DNA from: Acetobacteraceae bacterium AT-5844
Lineage (GTDB): Bacteria; Pseudomonadota; Alphaproteobacteria; Acetobacterales; Acetobacteraceae
Length of the DNA: 64,000 bases
Assembly (NCBI GenBank): GCA_000245075.1
Contig: JH599958.1
Coordinates: 126,339-190,338 of the forward strand
Direction: 5' to 3'
Position 1 is the stretch's first letter. Each line of letters opens with the position of its first letter. Under the pieces are notes generated by a model. That model did no database searches. It saw nothing but the letters and a program-made list of their open reading frames with translations, and was not told the origin of the DNA. Positions 42,209 to 49,244 of the stretch are shown here, piece after piece. Made by a program: the position numbers and the translations under genes.

Positions 42209-43138
42209 ATGATGCTGAACCCGCCCTGGCTGCGCTCCTTCGCCGCGATCGCCGATCTCCGCAGCTTCACCCGGGCCGCCGAGCGCCTGGGGCTCACCCA
42301 GGCGGCCGTGAGCCAGCATATCCGGCACCTGGAGGCGGAACTCGGCCCCCTGCTCGTCCGCCGTCCCCGCCAGATCGATCTCACCCCGGCGGGCGAGGCG
42401 CTGCTCCAGTATTGCGGAGAGATGAGCCGGGCGGAGCGGTGCCTGGCCATCCGCCTGGCGGACCGGGATGCCAATGTGGGGGAGGTCAGCCTCGTCTCGC
42501 CCGGCAGTGTCGGGCTGTTCCTCTACCCGCTGCTGCTGGACCTGCAGCAGGCGCATCGGGGGCTGGTGGTGCGGCACCGCTTCGCGCCGGATGCCGAGGT
42601 GCTGGAGGCGGTGCTGGACCATCGCTTCGAGCTGGGGCTCACCACCCGCAAGCCGGACGACCCGCGCCTCTCCGCCGAGCCCTTCGCGCAGGAGCCGCTG
42701 GAGCTGGTGGTGCCGGCGGGCGAGGAAGTGCGGGACTGGGCGGATCTGGAGCGGCTCGGCTTCATAGACCACCCCGACGGCCAGGCCATGGCCACCCGGC
42801 TGCTGAGCCAGCGCTTTCGCCGCAACGCCGGCATCCGCAGCCTGCCCTGCCACGGTTTCAATAACCAGATCGCGCTCATTCTGGAGCCGGTGGCACGCGG
42901 GCTGGGCTTCACCGTCCTGCCCCGCTACGCGCGCTGCTCCTTCGCGCGGAAGGACGCCATCCGCGTCGTGGAATACGGGCCGCCGGTGATGGATACGCTC
43001 TGGCTCATCCACCGCTCCGAATGGGCGATCTCCCCGCGGGCGCGGCGCGTGGCGGATTACTTGGCGCAGCGGGTGGCGGCGGAAATGGGCGCCGGGCCGG
43101 GCTGGCCGCAGGCGGAGCCTGCCGGGATGGGGCGGTAG
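42209..43138 (+). CDS. LysR-family transcriptional regulator
   Basis: Regulator of 309 residues. The helix-turn-helix lies at about 5-65 (WLRSFAAIADLRSFTRAAERLGLTQAAVSQHIRHLEAELG). The effector domain follows with VSLVSPGSVGLFLYPLLLDLQ and the EPVARGLGFTVLPRY loop. AAGGG precedes the ATG at 42209; a second ATG follows directly. It is divergent from the VOC and old yellow enzyme genes, with a T-N11-A palindrome between. The inducer is unknown. Confidence 0.88.
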   Translation: MMLNPPWLRSFAAIADLRSFTRAAERLGLTQAAVSQHIRHLEAELGPLLVRRPRQIDLTPAGEALLQYCGEMSRAERCLAIRLADRDANVGEVSLVSPGSVGLFLYPLLLDLQQAHRGLVVRHRFAPDAEVLEAVLDHRFELGLTTRKPDDPRLSAEPFAQEPLELVVPAGEEVRDWADLERLGFIDHPDGQAMATRLLSQRFRRNAGIRSLPCHGFNNQIALILEPVARGLGFTVLPRYARCSFARKDAIRVVEYGPPVMDTLWLIHRSEWAISPRARRVADYLAQRVAAEMGAGPGWPQAEPAGMGR

Positions 43139-43143
43139 GCCCC

Positions 43144-43420
43144 TCATAAGCGCAGGTTCAGCCCGATGGCCGGCCCGTGCAGCGTCCATGCTCCGGACCA
43201 GCCTGGCGCTTTTTATAACTCTGCGGCAGCGCCGCTAGCCCAGCGCCGCCGTGCCTCCCGTAGGGGGTGAAGCGATAGCCAGCCAGCCCCCGGATGTTCC
43301 ACGTGAAGCGCGAGCCTGCACCGGAACCGCCGATATCGCCGCGCAGCGAGACATCCGGGCGCGGGACGAGCTCCGGGGCAGGCGCAACTCGGCCTTGCCG
43401 TAGCCGCTGACGGTGAGGGG
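43144..43420 (-). pseudogene. Outer membrane beta-barrel protein remnant
   Basis: The leftward strand encodes fragments of an OmpA-like beta-barrel in different frames. PDVSLRGDIGGSGAGSRFTW and IRGLAGYRFTPYG lie in one frame. In another, the last strand AWTLHGPAIGLNLRL ends at a proper stop (43144-43146). Between them the frame is lost, and the N-terminal half is missing or scrambled. The gene no longer encodes a complete barrel. Confidence 0.75.
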
Positions 43421-43560
43421 GGTGCCGATAATAGGCGTAGCGCCCCGCCGGCCAGCGCCTTTCCTCCCGCAGGCGGCGGCGCCCTTTGGCCCTGCATGGC
43501 CTACGCCCTTCGGCGGCGGGGTTATAAGCCGGCTCGCGCAGCGTTGTGTAGCGCGCCATG

Positions 43561-43577
43561 ATACCCTAAGGGGGTAT
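43561..43577 (+). promoter_or_regulatory. DmeR (RcnR/CsoR-family) operator
   Basis: ATACCC and GGGTAT arms with a five-base centre, TAAGG, lie immediately before the dmeR start codon. G/C-tracts bounded by TA steps are the known target shape of RcnR/CsoR/FrmR repressors. The site would control dmeRF. Confidence 0.75.
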
Positions 43578-43580
43578 GGT

Positions 43581-43856
43581 ATGTCGCACCTCCATGAACC
43601 CAACCCGGAACTCCTCGCACGCGTCCGGCGCATCGCCGGGCAGGTCGCCTCGGTGGAGAAGGCGCTGACCTCCGGCGCCTCCTGCACCACGGTCCTGCAC
43701 AGGGTCGCCGCCGTGCGCGGCGCCATCAACGGCCTGTTGGACGAGGTGGTGGCCGACCATCTCCGGGAGCATGTCGCGCATCCGGGGCTGAGCGATGAGG
43801 CGCGGGCCGCCGGCGCCACCGAATTGCTGGCCGTCATCCGCCGCTACTCGAAGTAG
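43581..43856 (+). CDS. dmeR: Ni/Co-responsive repressor, RcnR/CsoR family (DmeR-like)
   Basis: All-helical metal-sensing repressor of 91 residues. The metal ligands of RcnR are all kept at the same numbers: H3, C35, H60 and H64 (MSHLHEP, SGASCTT, VADHLREHV). This marks a Ni(II)/Co(II) sensor and not a copper CsoR or a formaldehyde FrmR. The GQV(A)SVEKAL start and LARVRRIAGQ are the DNA-facing helix. The next gene, 12 bases on, is a DmeF-type exporter with a histidine-rich loop. An operator-like palindrome lies just upstream. DmeR releases DNA when metal binds, turning on efflux. Confidence 0.92.
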   Translation: MSHLHEPNPELLARVRRIAGQVASVEKALTSGASCTTVLHRVAAVRGAINGLLDEVVADHLREHVAHPGLSDEARAAGATELLAVIRRYSK

Positions 43857-43868
43857 GAGCACGCCCTC

Positions 43869-44786
43869 ATGTCTCAGCAGGCCGCTTCCGCCCCCGGCCA
43901 CAGCCACGACTTCCTGGGCTCCCGGCATGATGAGAACGCCCGGCGCACCCGCTATGTGGTGGCGCTGACCGCCGTGATGATGGTGGGCGAGATCATCGCC
44001 GGCTACCTGACAGGCTCCATGGCGCTGCTCGCCGATGGCTTCCACATGGCCACCCATGCGGGCGCGCTGGGCGTGGCCGCCCTCGCCTATGGCTATGCGA
44101 AGCGTCATGCCGCCAATCCGCGCTTCAGCTTCGGCACCGGCAAGGTGGGGGAGCTGGCGGGCTTCGCCTCGGCGCTCATCCTCGGCGTCGTCGCGCTGGG
44201 CATCAGCGTGGAAGCCGTGCTGCGCCTGGCCAACCCGACGCCGGTGGATTTCGGCAGCGCCACGCTGATCGCCGTGCTCGGCCTCGCCGTGAACCTGGTG
44301 AGCGCCCTGCTGCTGGGCGGCGCGCACCACCACCATCACCGCCACGAGCATGGTCATGACCACGGCCACCACTATCATGGTCAGGACAGCAATCTGCGCG
44401 CCGCCTACATGCATGTGCTGGCGGATGCGCTGACCTCGGTGCTGGCCATCCTCGCCCTGCTGGCGGGACGCTATCTCGGCTGGGTGTGGATGGACCCGGC
44501 CATGGGCATCGTCGGCGCCATCGTCATCGCGCGCTGGTCGCTCTCCCTGATGCGGGACACCTCCGCGGTGCTGCTCGACGTCACGGACCAGCATGTGGCC
44601 GACGAGGTGCGGGATCTCGTCGAGGCGAAGGGCGACCTCCGCCTGACGGACCTGCATGTCTGGCGCGTGGGGCCCGAGGCACATGCCGCCGTGGTGGAGG
44701 TAGAGGGCCAGGTGACGCCGGCGGAGCTGCGGGAGCGGCTGCGGCCGGTGCACGAGATCGCGCACCTCACCGTGGCCTACCGGTAG
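43869..44786 (+). CDS. dmeF: Cation diffusion facilitator, Ni/Co exporter (DmeF-like)
   Basis: CDF-family antiporter of 305 residues in the inner membrane. Six helices are visible. The transport-site ligands are D56, H59 and H63 in LLADGFHMATHAG, and H182 and D186 in MHVLADALTS. The loop between helices 4 and 5 (153-170) is a histidine-rich tract, AHHHHHRHEHGHDHGHHYHG, as in DmeF. The C-terminal domain carries RLTDLHVWRVGPEAHAAVVEV. Partnership with dmeR indicates nickel and cobalt export. The stop lies three bases before the convergent YhcG gene. Confidence 0.93.
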   Translation: MSQQAASAPGHSHDFLGSRHDENARRTRYVVALTAVMMVGEIIAGYLTGSMALLADGFHMATHAGALGVAALAYGYAKRHAANPRFSFGTGKVGELAGFASALILGVVALGISVEAVLRLANPTPVDFGSATLIAVLGLAVNLVSALLLGGAHHHHHRHEHGHDHGHHYHGQDSNLRAAYMHVLADALTSVLAILALLAGRYLGWVWMDPAMGIVGAIVIARWSLSLMRDTSAVLLDVTDQHVADEVRDLVEAKGDLRLTDLHVWRVGPEAHAAVVEVEGQVTPAELRERLRPVHEIAHLTVAYR

Positions 44787-44789
44787 CCC

Positions 44790-45842
44790 TCAGCCCGGCT
44801 CGCCGGCCTCGTCATCCAGGGACATGCCCTGCTCCAGCTCCTCCGGCGTGGGCAGGGCCTCCGCGAGACCCGAGGGCAGGGCCTCCGCGACGAGCAGGTT
44901 GTACTCCGCCACGCCGATCGGGCTGTTGACGCTGCGGAGCGCATATTCCACCACCACCCGGTTCCGCTCACGGCAGAGGATGAGGCCGATGCTGGGATTA
45001 TCCCCCGGCTCGCGGTCCCGGTCGTCCAGCGCGGCGAGGTAGAAGTTCATCTTGCCCGCATGCTCGGGCTGGAAGGCGCCGATCTTCAGGTCCAGCGCCA
45101 CGAGGCAACGCAGGCGCCGGTGGTAGAAGAGCAAATCGACATACCAGTCCTGCCCGCCGATCTCGAGCCGGTGCTGGCTGCCGATGAAGGCGAAGCCCTT
45201 CCCCATTTCCAGCAGCAGGTCCTTCACCCGGCCGACGAGCGCCTTCTCCAGGTCCCGCTCCCGCATATCCGGCGCGAGGGAGAGGAAATCGAACTGGTAG
45301 GGGTCCTTCAGGATCTGCCGCGCGAGGTCGGAGGCAGGCGGCGGCAGGGCACGGTCGAAATTGGTGATGGCATTGCCCTGGCGGGCGCGGAGGCGGGTCT
45401 GGATCTGGGTGGCGAGGATCTGCCGGCTCCAGCCATGCTCGAGCGTCGCCTCGGCGTACCAGAGGCGCTCCTCAGGGTCCTTCAGCTTGGTGAGAAGCTC
45501 GATGTTCTGGCCCCAGGGCAATCGTCCAACGACCCGTTGGACGATCTCCGGGTCCGGCCATGCCTCGGCGAAGGCCCGCATGTATAGCAGGTTCGCACGC
45601 GAGAGGCCCTGCATGCCCTGGAATTCGGCCCGCAGGTCGGCGGCCAGGCGCTCCACCACCCGCGCGCCCCAGCCATCGCGCTCCTGCCGCTCCAGGATGT
45701 CCCGCCCGATGCGCCAGTAGAGCGCGATGAGCTCCGCATTGACGGAGAGCGAGGCCCTGAGCCTCGCCTCGCGGATCTGCGTCTTCAGCGCCGCGAGCCA
45801 GGCGCCGTAGCCGCTGGGCGCCTCCGAAATCTGGCGGCTCAT
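44790..45842 (-). CDS. YhcG-family (DUF1016) PD-(D/E)XK nuclease-like protein
   Basis: Protein of 350 residues in two parts. The N-terminal DUF1016 domain (about 10-160) carries SVNAELIALYWRIGRDILERQ, GLSRANLLYMRAFAEAWPD and LTKLKDPEERLWYAEATLEHGW. The C-terminal nuclease-like domain (about 170-330) has GGQDWYVDLLFYHRRLRCLVALDLKIGAF, where D and the DLK pair fit a PD-(D/E)XK site. The family function is not settled; it occurs in mobile and defence-related regions. Here it lies next to the plasmid origin and on its own. Confidence 0.85.
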   Translation of the reverse strand: MSRQISEAPSGYGAWLAALKTQIREARLRASLSVNAELIALYWRIGRDILERQERDGWGARVVERLAADLRAEFQGMQGLSRANLLYMRAFAEAWPDPEIVQRVVGRLPWGQNIELLTKLKDPEERLWYAEATLEHGWSRQILATQIQTRLRARQGNAITNFDRALPPPASDLARQILKDPYQFDFLSLAPDMRERDLEKALVGRVKDLLLEMGKGFAFIGSQHRLEIGGQDWYVDLLFYHRRLRCLVALDLKIGAFQPEHAGKMNFYLAALDDRDREPGDNPSIGLILCRERNRVVVEYALRSVNSPIGVAEYNLLVAEALPSGLAEALPTPEELEQGMSLDDEAGEPG

Positions 45843-46028
45843 CTGTCGCTCATCGCCTCGCCTGCTAGATGCCCGCGCAGGATACCGGGCGGAGGCGGGG
45901 GTTCAAGCGCCGCCGGGCGGGGGAAGCAATAGGAATTAATTGACAATCTTGCGCGTGCCCGCTAGGAGCGGCGGCGTCAACGCCCGTATTGCGACCTTTC
46001 CCCGCCCTGGATCGGGACCCTCGGATTA

Positions 46029-46049
46029 TCGGAGGCAAAACCCCGAATC
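46029..46049 (+). repeat. Iteron copy 1
   Basis: First copy of a 21-base repeat that starts TCGGAGGCAAAACCCCGAAT. It is identical to copy 3 and lies 187 bases before copy 2. Confidence 0.75.
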
Positions 46050-46218
46050 CCGCGCCTTCCTCCCAGCCCCTCCCCGTTTCTTTCCCCGTGTCGGAGGAGC
46101 GAGCCCAGGGCCAGCAACGCCCTTTGGGGCGGTTCGGCGGGAAAATCGCATCTAAGGTCCTCCCCGATGCATCCTGGGGCCTGCGCGAGTCGGAAAGGGG
46201 TGCGAGTCGGGGGGGTTT

Positions 46219-46239
46219 TCGGAGCCGTTTCCCCGAATC
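46219..46239 (+). repeat. Iteron copy 2 (diverged)
   Basis: Second copy, TCGGAGCCGTTTCCCCGAAT, differs in the middle but keeps both ends. It lies 97 bases before copy 3. Confidence 0.65.
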
Positions 46240-46308
46240 GTCGCAGTCCCCTATCCTGCGCGCAGATGCGCTTCAAACCGCCGAACCGCGCTCAATTCGC
46301 TGCTAACA

Positions 46309-46336
46309 GGGGTTTTCGGAGGCAAAACCCCGAATC
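46309..46336 (+). repeat. Iteron copy 3 inside an inverted repeat
   Basis: The 21-base iteron (46316-46336) is identical to copy 1. Together with the preceding bases it forms perfect GGGGTTTT and AAAACCCC arms (46309-46316 and 46324-46331) around CGGAGGC. Copy 4 starts 33 bases downstream. Confidence 0.75.
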
Positions 46337-46348
46337 TTTTCGGGTCTT

Positions 46349-46369
46349 TCGGAGGCGAAACCCCGAACT
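46349..46369 (+). repeat. Iteron copy 4
   Basis: TCGGAGGCGAAACCCCGAAC matches copy 3 except for two bases. It is offset 33 bases from copy 3, about three helical turns, so both sites face the same side of DNA. Confidence 0.7.
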
Positions 46370-46443
46370 CACCCCCTCGCGATCCCGCCCCGCTTGTGCA
46401 TGCTGGGGCGGATTACACAGCAGGCACAGCAACCGTGCGAGCC

Positions 46444-47484
46444 ATGGCACGCCCACCTACCCCTCCGAAAGAGGGCAAGACCGCCTCCGAAAAGCCCCCC
46501 TCCCCGCCCGCGCGGGAGAAGGCGGCCACGGCGGGGCGCGCGCGCCGGCAGAAATCGCTGCTGCCCGATCTGTTCGACAGCCCGCTGCGCGGCAAGGTGC
46601 GGGGGCAGCGCGGCATCATGGCCTATCCCTTCTTCCACCTGGGCAAGACGGCGCCCACGCGGGAGGTGCTGCGCTACGATGACGGGCAGGTGCGGATCGA
46701 GGTGGCGCCCGGCCCTTCCGGCATCGCCACCATCTACGACAAGGACCTGATCCTCTACATCGCCTCGCTGATGGCCGAGAAGCTGCGGCGCGGTGAGTTG
46801 CAGCCGGACGACCCCAAACCGGACCGTGAGTTCACTTTCACGGCGCATGATTTCTTCCGCGTCGCCGGGCGGGACACCGCCGGCAAGGCCTATGACCGGC
46901 TGTTGCAGATGCTGCAGCGGCTGCAGGGCACCCAGGTGCGGACGAATATCGAAATGGCCGGAGAAGGCACGGATGGCGTCTTCTCCTGGATCGACGCCGT
47001 CAACACCCGCTACCGCCGCAATGCCCGCAAGGAGAAGGAGCTGGTCAGCGTCTCCGTCACGCTCTGCGCCTGGCTCTATCGCGGCATTCTGAACGACACG
47101 CGGCTGCTGACCTTCGCGGATGAGTATTTCGACCTCGCCCCGCTGGAGCGCCGCCTCTACGAGATCGCCAAGGCCGAGGATGTGGATGAGGCCGGATGGT
47201 CCATCGGCATCGAGGATCTGCACGCGCGGGTCGGCACGCGGGGGCTGCTTCGCCATTTCGGCCAGTTCCTGACCGACCTGGAGCAGAACCAGCGGCTGAT
47301 CGAGTTCGATATCGGTTTGCACCGCCCGCAGCAGGATACGCCGCGGCGCGGGCGCCCGGGCTATGAAGGCACGATCGTGACCTTCACCGCGCGGGCCAAG
47401 GCCCCCCTGCCCCGCCGCCTGAGCGCGGCGCGTGGCGAGAGCAACCCAGAGACAGAGGAAGGACCCGCAACGGGAGAACCCTGA
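46444..47484 (+). CDS. Plasmid replication initiator (RepA/RPA-type)
   Basis: Initiator protein of 346 residues next to the iterons. After a basic proline-rich tail (PPTPPKEGKTASEKPPSPPA), the core starts LLPDLFDSPLRGKVRGQRGIMAYPFFHL. Two winged-helix-like parts follow, with DLILYIASLMAEKLRRGEL, the DFFRVAGRDTAGKAYDRLLQMLQRLQGTQ block and NARKEKELVSVSVTLCAWLYRGIL. It resembles the replication initiator protein A family of alphaproteobacterial plasmids. The start is set at the ATG 46444; a GTG at 46396 would add 16 residues. It should bind the upstream iterons. A hairpin follows the stop. Confidence 0.85.
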   Translation: MARPPTPPKEGKTASEKPPSPPAREKAATAGRARRQKSLLPDLFDSPLRGKVRGQRGIMAYPFFHLGKTAPTREVLRYDDGQVRIEVAPGPSGIATIYDKDLILYIASLMAEKLRRGELQPDDPKPDREFTFTAHDFFRVAGRDTAGKAYDRLLQMLQRLQGTQVRTNIEMAGEGTDGVFSWIDAVNTRYRRNARKEKELVSVSVTLCAWLYRGILNDTRLLTFADEYFDLAPLERRLYEIAKAEDVDEAGWSIGIEDLHARVGTRGLLRHFGQFLTDLEQNQRLIEFDIGLHRPQQDTPRRGRPGYEGTIVTFTARAKAPLPRRLSAARGESNPETEEGPATGEP

Positions 47485-47509
47485 CCAGGCAAGGCCTGGA
47501 GACGCAAAA

Positions 47510-47529
47510 CCCCGCTTTGCAGAGCGGGG
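47510..47529 (+). terminator. Hairpin after the initiator gene
   Basis: CCCCGCT and AGCGGGG arms with a TTGCAG loop, flanked by GCAA and TTGC. The preceding GCAAAACCCCG repeats part of the iteron. There is no T run, so it may be a protein-bound site as well as a terminator. Confidence 0.5.
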
Positions 47530-47689
47530 CTTGCTGAACATACCGAGGTAAGGCTTGTGGCCTAACGGATGTCCTGGACAGTCATTCCATTAGGTGCCCA
47601 CCCGTCTTTGGTCAAGCGCGAAACGCTGTTTCCGCGCTGATGAGGGCGTGTGCCCGCCTCGGCCCCTCTCGACCGAAGGAATGGGCAAC

Positions 47690-48988
47690 GTGGAAACTCA
47701 GGCTTTTCCGCGCCAGGTGGCGTGCGGCCTGCGCAAGCTGACGGCCAATCATCTGCTCGCGGCACGGCTCGCCGAGCGCGCGCGGGGGCTTCCCCCCGGC
47801 GTCAAACATCCCAACCAGCTGCTGGCGGCACTGCGGCGCGCGGCACCTTATCTTGGCCATCATGGGCTGCTGCCGCTGATAGAGGCGCTGTTCCGCTGGA
47901 CCCAGCCCCAGGATTGGGCGCCGGAACAGGAGCCCATCGTCTGGCCGAGCAATGAAGAGCTCTCCACGGCGCTGGGTTGCAGCGAGCGGCATGTCAGCCG
48001 CCTGATCGCCGCTGCCATCGAGGCGCGGCTGATCGTCGCGAAGGATGGCAGCGACCGCCGGCGGCGCGGGCTGCGGGAGAATGGGCGCATTCTCTGGGCC
48101 TGGGGCCTCAACCTGCGGCCGATGGCTGGCCGGTATCTCGAATTTCAGGAAGCCGCGCAGGCTGGCGAAGAGGCCCGGCGCCAATGCCGCATCCTTCGCC
48201 GGGAAGCACGCGCGGCCCGCCAGTCGCTGGAGCAGTTCCACGATTTCGCCGAGACCCAGGGGCTGGAAGCCGGGGCGCTGGCGGCGTGGCAGGAACAGGC
48301 CGCCCGGCTCTGCGCCAACCTCAACCGCATCGAGGATCCGGCCGAGCTGGAGACGCGGGTGACGGCCTTGCGGGCCCTGGTCGCCGAAGGCATGGCATCG
48401 CTGGAGCCGGCGATGGAAAACGGGAATATGTCAGGCTCGGCTGACTCTGATGTCAGGCCTATTTTACTTACAAAACAACCCACGGATCCCGAAGGGACTA
48501 CTGTAGCGGCTCAGGAGGAAGCGAGGGGGGAGAGGCAGCCCCCCTCCCCTCCCCCAGCCGCGCATGCTGATATGCCAGAAACAGTTCCCACCCTTTCACC
48601 GGCTGAGTTGGTGCGGCTGGCACCTGGGGTGGCGTCCTATCTGGTCACGGACCAGCCTCACTGGGGCGATGTCGCCGATGCCGCCGAGCTACTGGCGAAG
48701 CATCTGGGCATTCCCCGCCATCTCTACGCCGGGGCTTGCCAGCAACTCGGGCGGCGGGGGGCTGCCGTGGCCATCGCGGTGATCTCGACCAAGCCACCGG
48801 GATATTTCCACAGCGCTGGCCCTGGCGGATATCTGCGCGGGATGCTGCGCCGAGCCCAGGCAGGCGCGCTGCATCTGGAACGCAGTATTTTCGGGCTGCG
48901 GGACGCGCGGGATGCTGCTCGCTTCGGAACCAGAGGTGTAATGACCAATCGGCTCGCCGGCCCCTGGCAGCGGAGGGCATGGAGTTGA
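47690..48988 (+). CDS. repC: RepC-family replication protein
   Basis: Protein of 432 residues that resembles RepC, the initiator of repABC replicons. The N-terminal part has VACGLRKLTANHLLAARLAER and the winged helix with WTQPQDWAPEQEPIVWPSNEELSTALGCSERHVSRLI. The C-terminal RepC domain has LVRLAPGVASYLV, WGDVADAAELLAKHLGIP and GPGGYLRGMLRRAQAGAL. The GTG at 47690 has AAGGA nine bases upstream and gives the usual ETQAFPRQ start; an ATG at 47681 would also work. The middle (280-330) is a low-complexity linker. It lies upstream of parA and parB, the reverse of the repABC order. A parS-like palindrome covers its stop codon. Confidence 0.82.
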   Translation: METQAFPRQVACGLRKLTANHLLAARLAERARGLPPGVKHPNQLLAALRRAAPYLGHHGLLPLIEALFRWTQPQDWAPEQEPIVWPSNEELSTALGCSERHVSRLIAAAIEARLIVAKDGSDRRRRGLRENGRILWAWGLNLRPMAGRYLEFQEAAQAGEEARRQCRILRREARAARQSLEQFHDFAETQGLEAGALAAWQEQAARLCANLNRIEDPAELETRVTALRALVAEGMASLEPAMENGNMSGSADSDVRPILLTKQPTDPEGTTVAAQEEARGERQPPSPPPAAHADMPETVPTLSPAELVRLAPGVASYLVTDQPHWGDVADAAELLAKHLGIPRHLYAGACQQLGRRGAAVAIAVISTKPPGYFHSAGPGGYLRGMLRRAQAGALHLERSIFGLRDARDAARFGTRGVMTNRLAGPWQRRAWS

Positions 48989-49000
48989 CGGCCGTCAACT
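48983..49000. repeat. parS-like palindrome, copy 1
   Basis: AGTTGACGGCCGTCAACT, an 18-bp perfect palindrome that overlaps the repC stop codon (48986-48988). The core GTTGACGGCCGTCAAC matches the GTT-N4-GC-N4-AAC pattern described for parS of repABC replicons. Confidence 0.85.
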
Positions 49001-49142
49001 TTACCGCAATCCGTCATGATTGGCACGTAAGATGTTGATAATACTTAATTATTCTCGGAAACCTCCGGGCTCGCGGCATCCCCGATGACGAAGATAGGCC
49101 GTCAAAGGCCCATTGCCGGTCCTCCCTCCTCAGCGACGCACA

Positions 49143-49160
49143 GGTTGACGGCCGTCAACC
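49143..49160. repeat. parS-like palindrome, copy 2
   Basis: GGTTGACGGCCGTCAACC in the gap between repC and parA, with the same 16-bp core as copies 1 and 3. It lies about 85 bases before the chosen parA start, where ParB or ParA binding could affect transcription. The gap also contains an AT-rich stretch (GTTGATAATACTTAATTATT, 49033-49052) suited to a promoter. Confidence 0.85.
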
Positions 49161-49244
49161 TCACTGGCACGGCTTCCCACCACCCCTACAAGATGCGATA
49201 TTGCCCCGTACATGCTCCTGCAGCCGCATCTGCGAGTGAAATTC

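Larger units (their letters stand above)
45843..46443 (+). other. Probable replication origin region (oriV) with iterons
   Basis: A gene-free stretch of 600 bases between the YhcG gene and the replication initiator. It contains four iteron-like repeats, an AT-rich patch (TAGGAATTAATTGACAATC, 45930-45948) that contrasts with the GC-rich surroundings, and a perfect GGGGTTTT/AAAACCCC inverted repeat around the third iteron. TTGACA at 45940 could be a -35 box, but the spacing to a -10 is poor. No DnaA box with a full TTATCCACA match was seen. Confidence 0.7.

Noticed and set aside
43158..43559. A 133-residue hypothetical protein
   Set aside because: The frame holds only part of a beta-barrel whose last strand is in another frame, so it is a pseudogene piece.
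46029..46369. A CRISPR-like array
   Set aside because: Only four copies with irregular spacing and unlike gaps; the position next to an initiator fits iterons. No cas genes are present.
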